Assembly (NCBI RefSeq): GCF_020852455.1
Contig: NZ_JADZAT010000006.1
Span: 62,001-126,000, forward strand
Length of the DNA: 64,000 nt
Direction of reading: 5' to 3'
DNA from: Novosphingobium sp.
GTDB taxonomy: Bacteria; Pseudomonadota; Alphaproteobacteria; Sphingomonadales; Sphingomonadaceae
Shown here: positions 26,159-33,665 of the stretch, piece after piece
How the letters are laid out: every line of letters starts with the position of its first letter
Numbering within the stretch: the first letter of the stretch is position 1
Notes under the pieces: model-generated
Told to the model about the DNA's origin: nothing
Databases searched by the model: none
The model's input: the letters and a program-made list of their open reading frames with translations, nothing else
Position numbers and translations under genes: made by a program

Positions 26159-26653
26159 TCACGGCAATGCAATGCCGACCAGCCCCGGGCGCAGCACCCT
26201 GCCGCGCAGCGCCGGTGCGGCGGGATTGGCGGTGCGGACCTTGATCCAGGCACCGATCGGCCCGCTTTCAAGCGCTTCGCCCGATTGCGCGACGGTGAAG
26301 CCCTCACCGCTGACCGCGATCGAAACCGCATCGCCGCGCGCCACGGCTACGGGTGCGGCCTCGCCCCGGGCTTGGCCAGCCAGCGGCACGAACAGCTTCC
26401 AGCCGCCCGGCACCGGGCACGCCACCTCAACCGTATCCTGCCGCGCGCCGTACCAGCCGGTCGCCAATGGCACGCGGCAGGGCGCCAGTCGCAGGCGCCG
26501 GTCAACCGGCAAGGCCGCGCCGCCGGGCTGGCCCTGCGGCAGGCCGGTGAACTGGGCCACAGCGCGATCGACCGCGTCGAGATCGGCATGGCTCTGCGCC
26601 AGCGCGGGCGCCGCGAGGGCCAGCCCAAGCAGGAAGATGGGGTAACGGATCAT
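26159..26653 (-). CDS. flgA: Flagellar P-ring assembly chaperone FlgA
   Basis: The 164-residue product has a signal peptide (LGLALAAPALAQ) and a short SAF-type domain. RRLRLAPCRVPLATGW sits in the N-half, and the C-terminal VARGDAVSIAVSGEGFTVA and RVLRPGLVGI match FlgA. FlgA aids FlgI polymerisation around the rod in the periplasm. Its ATG overlaps the upstream stop as ATGA. It is on the opposite strand to flgI but within the same cluster. Confidence 0.9.
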   Translation of the reverse strand: MIRYPIFLLGLALAAPALAQSHADLDAVDRAVAQFTGLPQGQPGGAALPVDRRLRLAPCRVPLATGWYGARQDTVEVACPVPGGWKLFVPLAGQARGEAAPVAVARGDAVSIAVSGEGFTVAQSGEALESGPIGAWIKVRTANPAAPALRGRVLRPGLVGIALP

Positions 26654-27087
26654 GGCGCCTTCTCCTTGGCAGGTTGTCCGGTCATGGGTTGCAAGCCGCG
26701 TGCCACCAGCGCCTGGTCATAGGTCAGCGTGGCGAGCGGCGGCCCCTGAGCATCGGGTTCGATCAGCACCCGCGCGGGCCGCCCGGCACTGCGCGCCAGC
26801 TGCAAGGCAGCTTCGGCCTCCACTGGGGAGGCGACGATAGTCACCCGCAAGCGCGGATCATGCGCGGTGGTCGCCAGCCATTCGGCCAGGTCCGGCCCGC
26901 CCGCCGCCGCGCTCCACACCGCAACCGGCTCGCCCAGCGCGGGCAAGGCCGGGCGGGCGGGCAAAGCGGGCGGCGCTGGCCGGGCGGTTCCGGGATCTTC
27001 GCTGACGACCGCAGCGGTGACCATGAACAGGATCAGCGACAGGTCGGCCAGCACGGTCTGCCAGCCGCTGCCGGCGCGCGCGATCAT
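26650..27087 (-). CDS. MotB/ExbD-like small membrane protein of the flagellar cluster
   Basis: The 145-residue protein has one N-terminal membrane segment (WQTVLADLSLILFMVTAAVV) with an Asp at the start of the helix, as in MotB and ExbD. A Pro-rich linker (PAPPALPARPALPALG) and a small periplasmic domain with alternating strands follow. No OmpA peptidoglycan-binding motif is present, so it is not a normal MotB. It is translated with the MotA/ExbB-like gene upstream (ATGA overlap), so the two likely form a proton-channel pair of unknown purpose. A separate complete motA-motB lies at 36-37.7 kb. Confidence 0.6.
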   Translation of the reverse strand: MIARAGSGWQTVLADLSLILFMVTAAVVSEDPGTARPAPPALPARPALPALGEPVAVWSAAAGGPDLAEWLATTAHDPRLRVTIVASPVEAEAALQLARSAGRPARVLIEPDAQGPPLATLTYDQALVARGLQPMTGQPAKEKAP

Positions 27088-27755
27088 ATCGCCTCGGCCG
27101 GCACGGCGGCGAGCCGTTCGGCCCGGGGGCGCGGCGGCATGGCCTTGGCAACTTGCCCGGCCAGCCAGTCGATCACCTTCTGACGCTCGACTTCCTCGGC
27201 CTGCGCCTTGCGCTCAACCATCCGCGAGAGCGGCGCGAGCAGCAGGTTCGCGCCGAGCAGTCCGTAAAGCGTGGTCACCACCGCCATCGAGATCGCCGCA
27301 GTAAACGAACCGCGCGCGATCCCCTCGGCGGGCAGCTGGCTGAGCGAGATCAGGGTGCCCGCCAGGCCGAAGACCGGCGAAAGCTCGGCCGCCTGGGCCA
27401 ATGTGCGCACCGCCCGCTCGGCCTCGCCAAGGCGGCGGGCGCGGTGAGCTTCATGCGCGCTCATCAGCGCCGGCAACGATCGCTGGGTGATCAGCGCATC
27501 GGTTGCCTCGTCGAATTCGCTGTCGCCAAAGCGATGCGGCTGGGCGCGGAACAGGCCGTCCTGCTGGATCTCCTGGATCTGCAGCGCCAGTTCGGCCCGT
27601 GCCGCCTCGGGATCGAAACCGTCCTCGCCCAGCGCGCGCAGCTTGGTCCAGGTCAGCCGGCAATCGCTCCAGCCGGCGCGCAGCACGGTGGCCAGCGCGG
27701 TCCCGCCGAACACGATCAGCGCGGATGGTCCATCGACCAGGTTCAACAGGTTCAT
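27084..27755 (-). CDS. MotA/TolQ/ExbB-family proton channel protein
   Basis: From the ATG at 27755 the product is 223 residues. It opens with NLVDGPSALIVFGGTALATVL, the MotA-like first helix. The C-terminal half carries FGLAGTLISLSQLPAEGIARG and AAISMAVVTTLYGLLGANLL, the paired MotA/ExbB pore helices. The long cytoplasmic loop is charged. It pairs with the next gene. The ORF track start at 27977 lies in the divergent flgB promoter region and is rejected. Whether it works as a second stator or another energiser cannot be told. Confidence 0.72.
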   Translation of the reverse strand: MNLLNLVDGPSALIVFGGTALATVLRAGWSDCRLTWTKLRALGEDGFDPEAARAELALQIQEIQQDGLFRAQPHRFGDSEFDEATDALITQRSLPALMSAHEAHRARRLGEAERAVRTLAQAAELSPVFGLAGTLISLSQLPAEGIARGSFTAAISMAVVTTLYGLLGANLLLAPLSRMVERKAQAEEVERQKVIDWLAGQVAKAMPPRPRAERLAAVPAEAI

Positions 27756-27898
27756 CGGCGCTCCCTTCGCACGCGTTCGACCAGTTAGAACGTGTGCCCC
27801 GGCAAGCATTTCAGGCGGCGGACGAAATTTGCCGGATGCGGCAGGATCTTGCCGCCTTAACGGGACAGCAGCCCGCACAATTCCGCCATTTGCGCAGT

Positions 27899-27914
27899 TG
27901 GCACGGCGCTTGCT
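27899..27914 (+). promoter_or_regulatory. Sigma-54 promoter of the flgB operon
   Basis: TGGCACG-GCGC-TTGCT matches the sigma-54 consensus (TGGCACG-N4-TTGCW) at every fixed position. It lies about 37 bp before the flgB ATG. It implies RpoN and an enhancer-binding activator (not in the window) for the rod and hook genes. Confidence 0.88.
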
Positions 27915-27950
27915 GAACACCTGGCACGCACGGATGCGAAGGAGTGTGCC

Positions 27951-28298
27951 ATGGCCACCAGCCTGTTCGGAATTCACGGGGATGCGCTTCAGCTGCGCTC
28001 GCAGCGGCTGGGGCTGATCACCTCCAACATCGCCAATGCCGGGACCCCCGGCTACAAGGCGCGCGACATCGATTTCGCTGCGGCGCTGAAAGCGCGGCAG
28101 GGCGGTCAGTCGCTCGATATGTCGGCAGCGGGGGCGATGCGCTACCGCGTGCCGGTGATGCCCAGCCTTGACGGCAACACCGTCGAGATGGCCACCGAGC
28201 AGACCGCATTTGCTGAAAATGCAATCGGTTACCAGGCAACACTCAGCTTCATTCGCGGACGGGTCGATACCCTGACCCGCGCGCTGAAGGGCGATTGA
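27951..28298 (+). CDS. flgB: Flagellar proximal rod protein FlgB
   Basis: The 115-residue product has FGIHGDALQLRSQRLGLITSN followed by NIANAGTPGYKARDIDF, the rod-protein N-terminal motif. The C-terminal helix ends in IRGRVDTLTRALKGD. FlgB is the first rod subunit placed on the MS ring. It leads the flgBCDEFGHIJKL operon behind the sigma-54 promoter, with GAAGGAG before the ATG. The stop overlaps a possible TTG start of flgC. Confidence 0.95.
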   Translation: MATSLFGIHGDALQLRSQRLGLITSNIANAGTPGYKARDIDFAAALKARQGGQSLDMSAAGAMRYRVPVMPSLDGNTVEMATEQTAFAENAIGYQATLSFIRGRVDTLTRALKGD

Positions 28299-28300
28299 GC

Positions 28301-28711
28301 GTGGCCGCCCCTGCCCCCCTCACCCTGTTCGGGGTCGCCCAGCGCGGCATGTCGGCCCAGCTGGTGCGGATGAACGCGGCCAGCTCGAACCTGGCCAATG
28401 CCGGTTCGGTCGCGGCCAGCGAACAGGAAGCCTACCGCCCGATCCGCGCGGTCTTTTCCGAGCAGTACGACCGCGCCAGCGGGCTTTCGACCGTCAATGT
28501 TTCCAATGTGTTGCGGACCAATTCTGCGGCGATGAAGGAATACAATCCCAACCACCCGCTGGCCGATGGCGAGGGCTACATTTTCACCGCCCCGGTCGAT
28601 GCCAATGCCGAGATGGTCGAGATGCTCGATGCCTCGCGCCAGTACCAGAACCTGGTCGAGGCGATTTCCACCGCCAAGCAGTTGATGCTCGATACCATGA
28701 GGATGAAATAA
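28301..28711 (+). CDS. flgC: Flagellar proximal rod protein FlgC
   Basis: The 136-residue product has VAQRGMSAQLVRMNAASSNLANAG and the C-terminal YQNLVEAISTAKQLMLDTMRM typical of FlgC. The start is taken at GTG 28301, nine bases after AAGGG. The TTG at 28295 (in the ORF track, overlapping the flgB stop as TTGA) is the alternative. The stop overlaps the flgD ATG as TAATG. Confidence 0.94.
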   Translation: MAAPAPLTLFGVAQRGMSAQLVRMNAASSNLANAGSVAASEQEAYRPIRAVFSEQYDRASGLSTVNVSNVLRTNSAAMKEYNPNHPLADGEGYIFTAPVDANAEMVEMLDASRQYQNLVEAISTAKQLMLDTMRMK

Positions 28712-28989
28712 TGGCTGTTTCTTCAGTAACTTCCGCCGCGCAGCAAGGCGCCTCCCGGCCACCTTCGCAGATGCTCGGACAGGCCGATTTCATCCGCCTG
28801 ATGACCACCCAGATGAAGCTGCAGGACCCGCTTGAGCCGGTCGATAACAAGGAAATGATCGCCCAGATGGCGCAGTTTTCCTCGCTCTCGGGGATCGAGA
28901 ACATCAATTCGACGCTGAAGGCGATCTCGACCCAGCTCGACCAGGTGCTGAGCGCCCAGGGCGCACCCCAAACCGTCACACAGGAGTAA
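28711..28989 (+). CDS. flgD: Short FlgD-type hook assembly protein
   Basis: The 92-residue product carries only the conserved N-terminal FlgD region (GQADFIRLMTTQMKLQDPLEP and NKEMIAQMAQFSSLSGIENIN). The usual C-terminal beta domains of FlgD (total near 220 residues) are absent. The reading frame is intact and flgE follows after 5 bp, so this looks like a natural short form and not a frameshift. FlgD caps the growing hook. The short form still holds the segment thought to direct export and hook-cap activity. Confidence 0.85.
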   Translation: MAVSSVTSAAQQGASRPPSQMLGQADFIRLMTTQMKLQDPLEPVDNKEMIAQMAQFSSLSGIENINSTLKAISTQLDQVLSAQGAPQTVTQE

Positions 28990-28994
28990 CCCCG

Positions 28995-29807
28995 ATGTCC
29001 TTCTACACCTCCCTCAACGGCCTCAAGAACGCCCAGACCGAACTGTCGGTGATCGCCAACAACCTGGCCAATGCCGAAACCACCGGGTTCAAGAAAAGCC
29101 GGGTCAATTTCGCCGACATCGTCTCCAGCTCGGCCGCGACCAATCCCAAGCTGGTCAAGGGCATCGGTTCGACCGTGCTGTCGATCGACCAGAACTTTTC
29201 GCTGGGTCCGGTCCAGCAGACCGGCGCCGCGCTGGACCTGGCGATCGACGGCGAAGGTTTCTTCACCAAGGTCAGCCCGATCACCGGCAAGACCTTCTAC
29301 ACCCGCAACGGCAATTTCAGCCTCGACGGGGCCGGGTTCATCACCGACTCGGTTGGCAGCCGGCTCCAGATCCTGCCAGTTGACGCCGCCGGCGCGGTCA
29401 CCTCGCTGACCCCGCAGGACGCCGCGATCCCGCTGACCAATGGCGCGGGTTCGGACTTTGTCGGGGTGACAGTCAACACCGACGGCTCGCTGATCGCCTC
29501 CTATGCCGATGGCACCACCCAGTCGGTCGGCAAGGTCGCGCTGGCGGCCTTCGTCGCGCCAACCGGGCTGCTTCAGCTGGGCAACCAGGATTGGGGCTCG
29601 ACCGGGATTTCCGGTCCGGCCAGCTACAACCAGCCCGGCGCGGCGCGGTTCGGCAATATCCGTTCGGGCAGCCTTGAGCAGTCCAACGTCGATATTGCCG
29701 AGGAAATGGTCGGGCTGATCACTGCCCAGCGCTATTTCCAGGCCAATGCCAAGGCGATCGATACCGCGACCCAGCTGTCGCAGACGATCGTCAACCTGCG
29801 CACCTGA
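28995..29807 (+). CDS. flgE: Flagellar hook protein FlgE (short form)
   Basis: The 270-residue product has SFYTSLNGLKNAQTELSVIA, NNLANAETTGFKKSRVNFAD and the C-terminal helix region EEMVGLITAQRYFQANAKAI. FlgE builds the curved hook. It is short next to hook proteins of 400 or so residues, since the variable D2-like region is missing. Together with the short FlgD this suggests a reduced hook. FlgG and FlgF are separately present, so a misassigned rod protein is unlikely. Confidence 0.87.
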   Translation: MSFYTSLNGLKNAQTELSVIANNLANAETTGFKKSRVNFADIVSSSAATNPKLVKGIGSTVLSIDQNFSLGPVQQTGAALDLAIDGEGFFTKVSPITGKTFYTRNGNFSLDGAGFITDSVGSRLQILPVDAAGAVTSLTPQDAAIPLTNGAGSDFVGVTVNTDGSLIASYADGTTQSVGKVALAAFVAPTGLLQLGNQDWGSTGISGPASYNQPGAARFGNIRSGSLEQSNVDIAEEMVGLITAQRYFQANAKAIDTATQLSQTIVNLRT

Positions 29808-29892
29808 TGAACCCTCGCTTCCCAACCCCGTTCGTCCTGAGGAGCCGGAGGACTGAGCGGTTTTGGAAGTTGGCTGGAAAGGTAGGCATACA

Positions 29893-30633
29893 ATGGACCG
29901 CCTGATCTGGACCGCCGTCACCGGCATGAACGCCTCGATGGCGCGCGAACGGATGATTGCCAGCAACATGGCCAATGCGCAGACCCCCGGCTTTCGTGCC
30001 GAGGTGATGGCGCAGACGCCGATGACACTGGAGGGCCCCAGCCTGGAAGTGCGTTCGATGAACGATTCCTCGGTCTATGGCGCGCAGATGGATGCCGGAG
30101 CACTGGTCGAAACCGGCCGTCCGCTCGACCTGGCCTTGCAGGGCGATGCGCTGCTGAGCGTCCAGGCCAGCGACGGCACCGAGGCCTATACCCGCCGCGG
30201 CGACATTTCGATCTCGCCGGCGGGCCTGCTGGTCAATGGCGAGGGGGTGCCGGTGCTGGGCGATAGCGGCCCGATCAGCGTGCCGCCGGACGGCGCGGTT
30301 GCGATCGGTCAGGACGGCGCCGTACTGGTCCGCGACAAGGCCCAGCCCGAAGCTCCGCCCCAGCAGATCGGCCGGATCAAGCTGGCCAGCTGGCGCGGCA
30401 GCCGGATCGAGAAAGGGCTCGACGGGCTGTTCCGGGTCTATGGCGGCGGTGTGCTGCCGCAGGATCTGGAAGCACGGGTGATCCCCGGCGCGCTTGAACA
30501 ATCGAACGTCAAACCCAGCCAGGTGCTGATCGAAATGGTCGAGGCCCAGCGGCTCTACGACATCCGCACCAAGCTGGTCGCGACCGCCAAGGAACTCGAC
30601 GAAGGCGGCGCCAGCCTGATGCGGCTGGGCTGA
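29893..30633 (+). CDS. flgF: Flagellar rod protein FlgF
   Basis: From the ATG at 29893 (after AAAGGTAGG) the product is 246 residues beginning MDRLIWTAVTGMNASMARER, the FlgF start. A central DLALQGDALLSV follows, and the C-terminal NVKPSQVLIEMVEAQRLYDI closes it. FlgF lies between the proximal rod and FlgG. The 85-bp gap after flgE holds only a short CCTGAGGAGCCGGAGG stretch and no gene. The ORF track TTG at 29863 is rejected. Confidence 0.92.
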   Translation: MDRLIWTAVTGMNASMARERMIASNMANAQTPGFRAEVMAQTPMTLEGPSLEVRSMNDSSVYGAQMDAGALVETGRPLDLALQGDALLSVQASDGTEAYTRRGDISISPAGLLVNGEGVPVLGDSGPISVPPDGAVAIGQDGAVLVRDKAQPEAPPQQIGRIKLASWRGSRIEKGLDGLFRVYGGGVLPQDLEARVIPGALEQSNVKPSQVLIEMVEAQRLYDIRTKLVATAKELDEGGASLMRLG

Positions 30634-30657
30634 CCAGAAATTCCCAAGGAGTAACCC

Positions 30658-31446
30658 ATGCCCACCTCAGCTCTCCACGTCGCCCGCACCGGGCTTGAAG
30701 CGCAGGATGCGCGGATGCGGGTGATCGCCAACAACCTGGCGAACATCGGCACCACCGGATACAAGCGCGACCGCGCGAATTTCGCCACCCTGGCCTATCA
30801 GGATGACCGGATCGCCGGGCAGCAGAGCTCGACCGAAACCGCCTATGCCACCGGGCTCAATCTGGGCACCGGGGTGTCGGTGCAATCGACCACCGCGATC
30901 ACCACCCAGGGCACGCTCAATCCGACCGGCAACGGGCTCGACCTCGCGCTGGATGGCGATGGCTATTTCCAGGTCCAGCTGCCCGGCGGCAAGCTGGGCT
31001 ATACCCGCGCCGGCAATTTCAGCCGTTCGGCCGAAGGCCAGCTGGTCACCGCGCAGGGCTATGCCGTGCAACCGGCAATTGCGATTCCCGAGGATGCCGC
31101 TGCGATCACCGTTGGCAACGACGGCACCGTGACCGTCACCACCGGGGCCAGCGCGGTCCCGACCGAGATCGGCCAGATCACGATCGCCAGTTTCGCCAAC
31201 CCGGCCGGACTGCAGGCACTGGGCGACAACTTCCTGAGCGAAACCGCCGCCAGCGGCCCGGCCCAGATCGGCGCCGCGGGCGACGGGGTGCGCGGGGCGA
31301 TCCGCCAGGGGATGCTGGAAAGTTCGAACGTCAACGTGGTCGAGGAGCTGGTCGACATGATCGAATGCCAGCGGGCCTACGAAATCAATTCCAAGATGAT
31401 CAGCGCGGTCGATGAAATGCTGCGCAACGCCAACCAGACATTGTGA
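30658..31446 (+). CDS. flgG: Flagellar distal rod protein FlgG
   Basis: The 262-residue product has ALHVARTGLEAQDARMRVIA, NNLANIGTTGYKRDRANF, a GNGLDLALDGDGYFQV core and a C-terminal SNVNVVEELVDMIECQRAYE. This is the canonical distal rod protein. The RBS is AAGGAG. Length is normal for FlgG. Confidence 0.96.
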   Translation: MPTSALHVARTGLEAQDARMRVIANNLANIGTTGYKRDRANFATLAYQDDRIAGQQSSTETAYATGLNLGTGVSVQSTTAITTQGTLNPTGNGLDLALDGDGYFQVQLPGGKLGYTRAGNFSRSAEGQLVTAQGYAVQPAIAIPEDAAAITVGNDGTVTVTTGASAVPTEIGQITIASFANPAGLQALGDNFLSETAASGPAQIGAAGDGVRGAIRQGMLESSNVNVVEELVDMIECQRAYEINSKMISAVDEMLRNANQTL

Positions 31447-31457
31447 GGTAAACTGCG

Positions 31458-32129
31458 ATGCCTTCTGCAATCTGCAAGCCGGCCGGCCTGGTGCTGGGGG
31501 TGCTGGCCTTCGCTACCCAGGCCTGCGCCGGACCCAAGCCGCAAGCCGGGTTCGAAGCCGCGCTGCCGCCGCCGGTGGCCGCGCCCAGATCGGCCGATGG
31601 TTCGATCTTCAACCCGCAGGCCGGCTATGCCGCGCTCTATACCGGGCACCGCGCGCAGGCGGTGGGCGATCCGCTGACCATCGTGCTGGTCGAACAGACC
31701 AGCACCAGCAAGAGCGCCGGATCGAAAAGCGCCAAGAGCGGCAGCTTTGGCGTCACCCCGCCCGCGTCCGGCCCGCTCAGCTTCATCAAGCCCGAAAGCC
31801 TGGCCGCCAGCGGCAACACCGCGTTCAAGGGCGATGGCAGCGCAACCCAGGCCAGCACCCTGGCCGGCGAACTGTCGGTCACCATTGCCGAAGTCCGCCC
31901 CAATGGCACCGCGCTGGTGCGCGGACAGAAGCGCCTGATGCTGAGCCAGGGCGAGGAATGGGTGCAGCTGTCCGGCATCGTCCGCCTGTCAGACCTTGAT
32001 GCCGACAACCGCGTCGCCTCCACCCGGGTGGCCGATGCGCGGATCACCTATGCCGGCAACGGCCCGGTCAGCCGCGCCAGCCGCGAAGGCTGGCTGTCCA
32101 AATTCTTCAACATGATCAGTCCGTTCTGA
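31458..32129 (+). CDS. flgH: Flagellar L-ring protein FlgH
   Basis: The 223-residue product has an export signal ending at a possible lipobox (FATQAC). It carries the FlgH pattern GDPLTIVLVEQTSTSKSAGS, SLAASGNTAFKGDGSA, and the C-terminal EEWVQLSGIVRLSDLD and ADARITYAGNG. FlgH forms the outer-membrane bushing of the motor. It lies 11 bp after flgG and 10 bp before flgI. Confidence 0.95.
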   Translation: MPSAICKPAGLVLGVLAFATQACAGPKPQAGFEAALPPPVAAPRSADGSIFNPQAGYAALYTGHRAQAVGDPLTIVLVEQTSTSKSAGSKSAKSGSFGVTPPASGPLSFIKPESLAASGNTAFKGDGSATQASTLAGELSVTIAEVRPNGTALVRGQKRLMLSQGEEWVQLSGIVRLSDLDADNRVASTRVADARITYAGNGPVSRASREGWLSKFFNMISPF

Positions 32130-32139
32130 GGATACGCCG

Positions 32140-33243
32140 ATGCTGAAAGCCATTTTCAGAGCCCTGCTTTGCGCGCTGGCGGTGCTGGCCTTGCCAGCAC
32201 CTTCCCACGCCGAACGCGTGCGCGATCTGGGCGCATTTCAAGGGGTGCGCAGCAACCAGTTGACCGGTTACGGCATCGTTGTCGGCCTGGCTGGTACGGG
32301 CGATGACAGCCTGGAATACCTGACCCAGGCGATGCACGGGGTGTCGGGCCGGGTCGGCGTGCAATTGCCGCCCGGAGTCAATCCCGCGCTCAAGAACGCG
32401 GCAGCCGTGATCGTGACTGCCGACCTGCCGGCCTTTGCCAAACCCGGGCAGCGGATCGACGTGACCGTTTCGGCGCTGGGCAAGGCCAAATCCTTGCGCG
32501 GCGGGGCGCTGATCCTGGCGCCCCTCTATGGCGCGGACGGGCAGATCTATGCCATGGCCCAGGGCAACCTGGCGGTTGGCGGGCTGGGCATTTCGGGCGC
32601 CGATGGATCGAAGCTGACGGTCAATGTGCCCACTGTCGGCCGGATCGCCGATGGCGCCAGCGTGGAACGCAGCGTCGCGACCGGGTTCGACAGCGGCGAA
32701 GTGCTGCGCTGGAACCTCTACCAGTCCGATTTCCTGACCGCGACCCGGGTGCGCGATGCAATCAACCGGCGCTGGCCGGGCACCGCCACGATCGACGATG
32801 GCATCACCCTGTCGCTGCGCCTGCCAGCGGGCCCTAATGAACGCGCCAGCATGATGGCCGCGATCGAGATGATCGAGGTGACCCCGGCTGAAGCCGCCGC
32901 CAAGGTGGTGGTCAACAGCCGCACCGGGACGGTGGTGATCAACACCGCGGTCAGGCTCTATCCGGCGGCGATCAGTCACGGCAAGCTGACCGTGCGGATC
33001 GATGAAAATCCGCAGGTCGTCCAGCCCGCCCCTTTAAGTCGCGGCCAGACTGCCGTTCAGGAAGACAGCAAATTGAGCGCCGAAGAGGATGGCCGGTCGG
33101 TCATGCTGTTCAAGCCGGGGGCATCGCTGGCCAAGCTGGTCGATGCGCTGAACCTGCTGGGGGTCGGCCCGTCCGACCTGGTGGCGATCCTCGAGGCGCT
33201 GAAAGAAGCCGGTGCCCTGAAGGCGGAGATCGAAGTGATATGA
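32140..33243 (+). CDS. flgI: Flagellar P-ring protein FlgI
   Basis: The 367-residue product has a signal peptide (LLCALAVLALPAPSHA). FlgI motifs are VRSNQLTGYGIVVGLAGTGD, KNAAAVIVTADLPAFAKPGQ, GADGQIYAMAQGNL and a C-terminal KLVDALNLLGVGPSDLVAIL. FlgI builds the periplasmic P-ring with help from FlgA. The stop overlaps the flgJ start as ATGA. Confidence 0.97.
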   Translation: MLKAIFRALLCALAVLALPAPSHAERVRDLGAFQGVRSNQLTGYGIVVGLAGTGDDSLEYLTQAMHGVSGRVGVQLPPGVNPALKNAAAVIVTADLPAFAKPGQRIDVTVSALGKAKSLRGGALILAPLYGADGQIYAMAQGNLAVGGLGISGADGSKLTVNVPTVGRIADGASVERSVATGFDSGEVLRWNLYQSDFLTATRVRDAINRRWPGTATIDDGITLSLRLPAGPNERASMMAAIEMIEVTPAEAAAKVVVNSRTGTVVINTAVRLYPAAISHGKLTVRIDENPQVVQPAPLSRGQTAVQEDSKLSAEEDGRSVMLFKPGASLAKLVDALNLLGVGPSDLVAILEALKEAGALKAEIEVI

Positions 33244-33665
33244 CCCCGATCAGTTCCCCGATGCTGGCCACCGGCAGCCTGCCCGCCAGCCACGGCAGCA
33301 ACCGCGAACAGCTGGCCAAGGCGGCGCAGCAGTTCGAGGCGATCTTCGTGCGCCAGATGCTGGCCGCCGCGCGCAAGAGCAGCTTTGGCGGCGATGTGCT
33401 GGGCAGCCAGGGGCTCGATACCTTTCGCCAGATGCAGGACGAACACTTTGCCGACCTGGCCGCGCAGCAGGGTTCGTTTGGCCTGGGCAGGATGATCGAG
33501 CGGCATTTGGCGGCTCAAGTTTCCCCCCTCCCGCCTGCGGGAGGGGCCGGGGGTGGGCCAGTCGGTTCAACCAGCAATTCGCGATTTCAGACTCACCCAC
33601 CCCTAACCCCTCCCGCAAGCGGGATGGGGACCCTTGTTGCGATTACGCCAAAGGGTTCTGACTGA
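33240..33665 (+). CDS. flgJ: Rod-binding protein FlgJ (no hydrolase domain)
   Basis: The 141-residue product has only the N-terminal rod-capping domain (LAKAAQQFEAIFVRQMLAAA and SQGLDTFRQMQDEHFADLA). The peptidoglycan hydrolase half found in enterobacterial FlgJ is missing; the separate transglycosylase near flhA may supply it. From about residue 95 onward the sequence is Pro/Gly-rich (SPLPPAGG, HPPLTPPASG) and comes from the repeat at 33523-33629 that has entered the gene's 3' end. The stop overlaps the flgK start as TGATG. Confidence 0.9.
   Translation: MTPISSPMLATGSLPASHGSNREQLAKAAQQFEAIFVRQMLAAARKSSFGGDVLGSQGLDTFRQMQDEHFADLAAQQGSFGLGRMIERHLAAQVSPLPPAGGAGGGPVGSTSNSRFQTHPPLTPPASGMGTLVAITPKGSD
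33523..33629. repeat. GC-rich double-hairpin repeat forming the 3' end of flgJ
   Basis: CCCCTCCCGCCTGCGGGAGGGG and CCCCTCCCGCAAGCGGGATGGGG-like hairpins flank GGGGGTGGGCC and CCCACCCCTAA in inverted order. The layout is the same as the 24654-24742 copy. It is read through as flgJ codons about 95-130. Confidence 0.78.
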
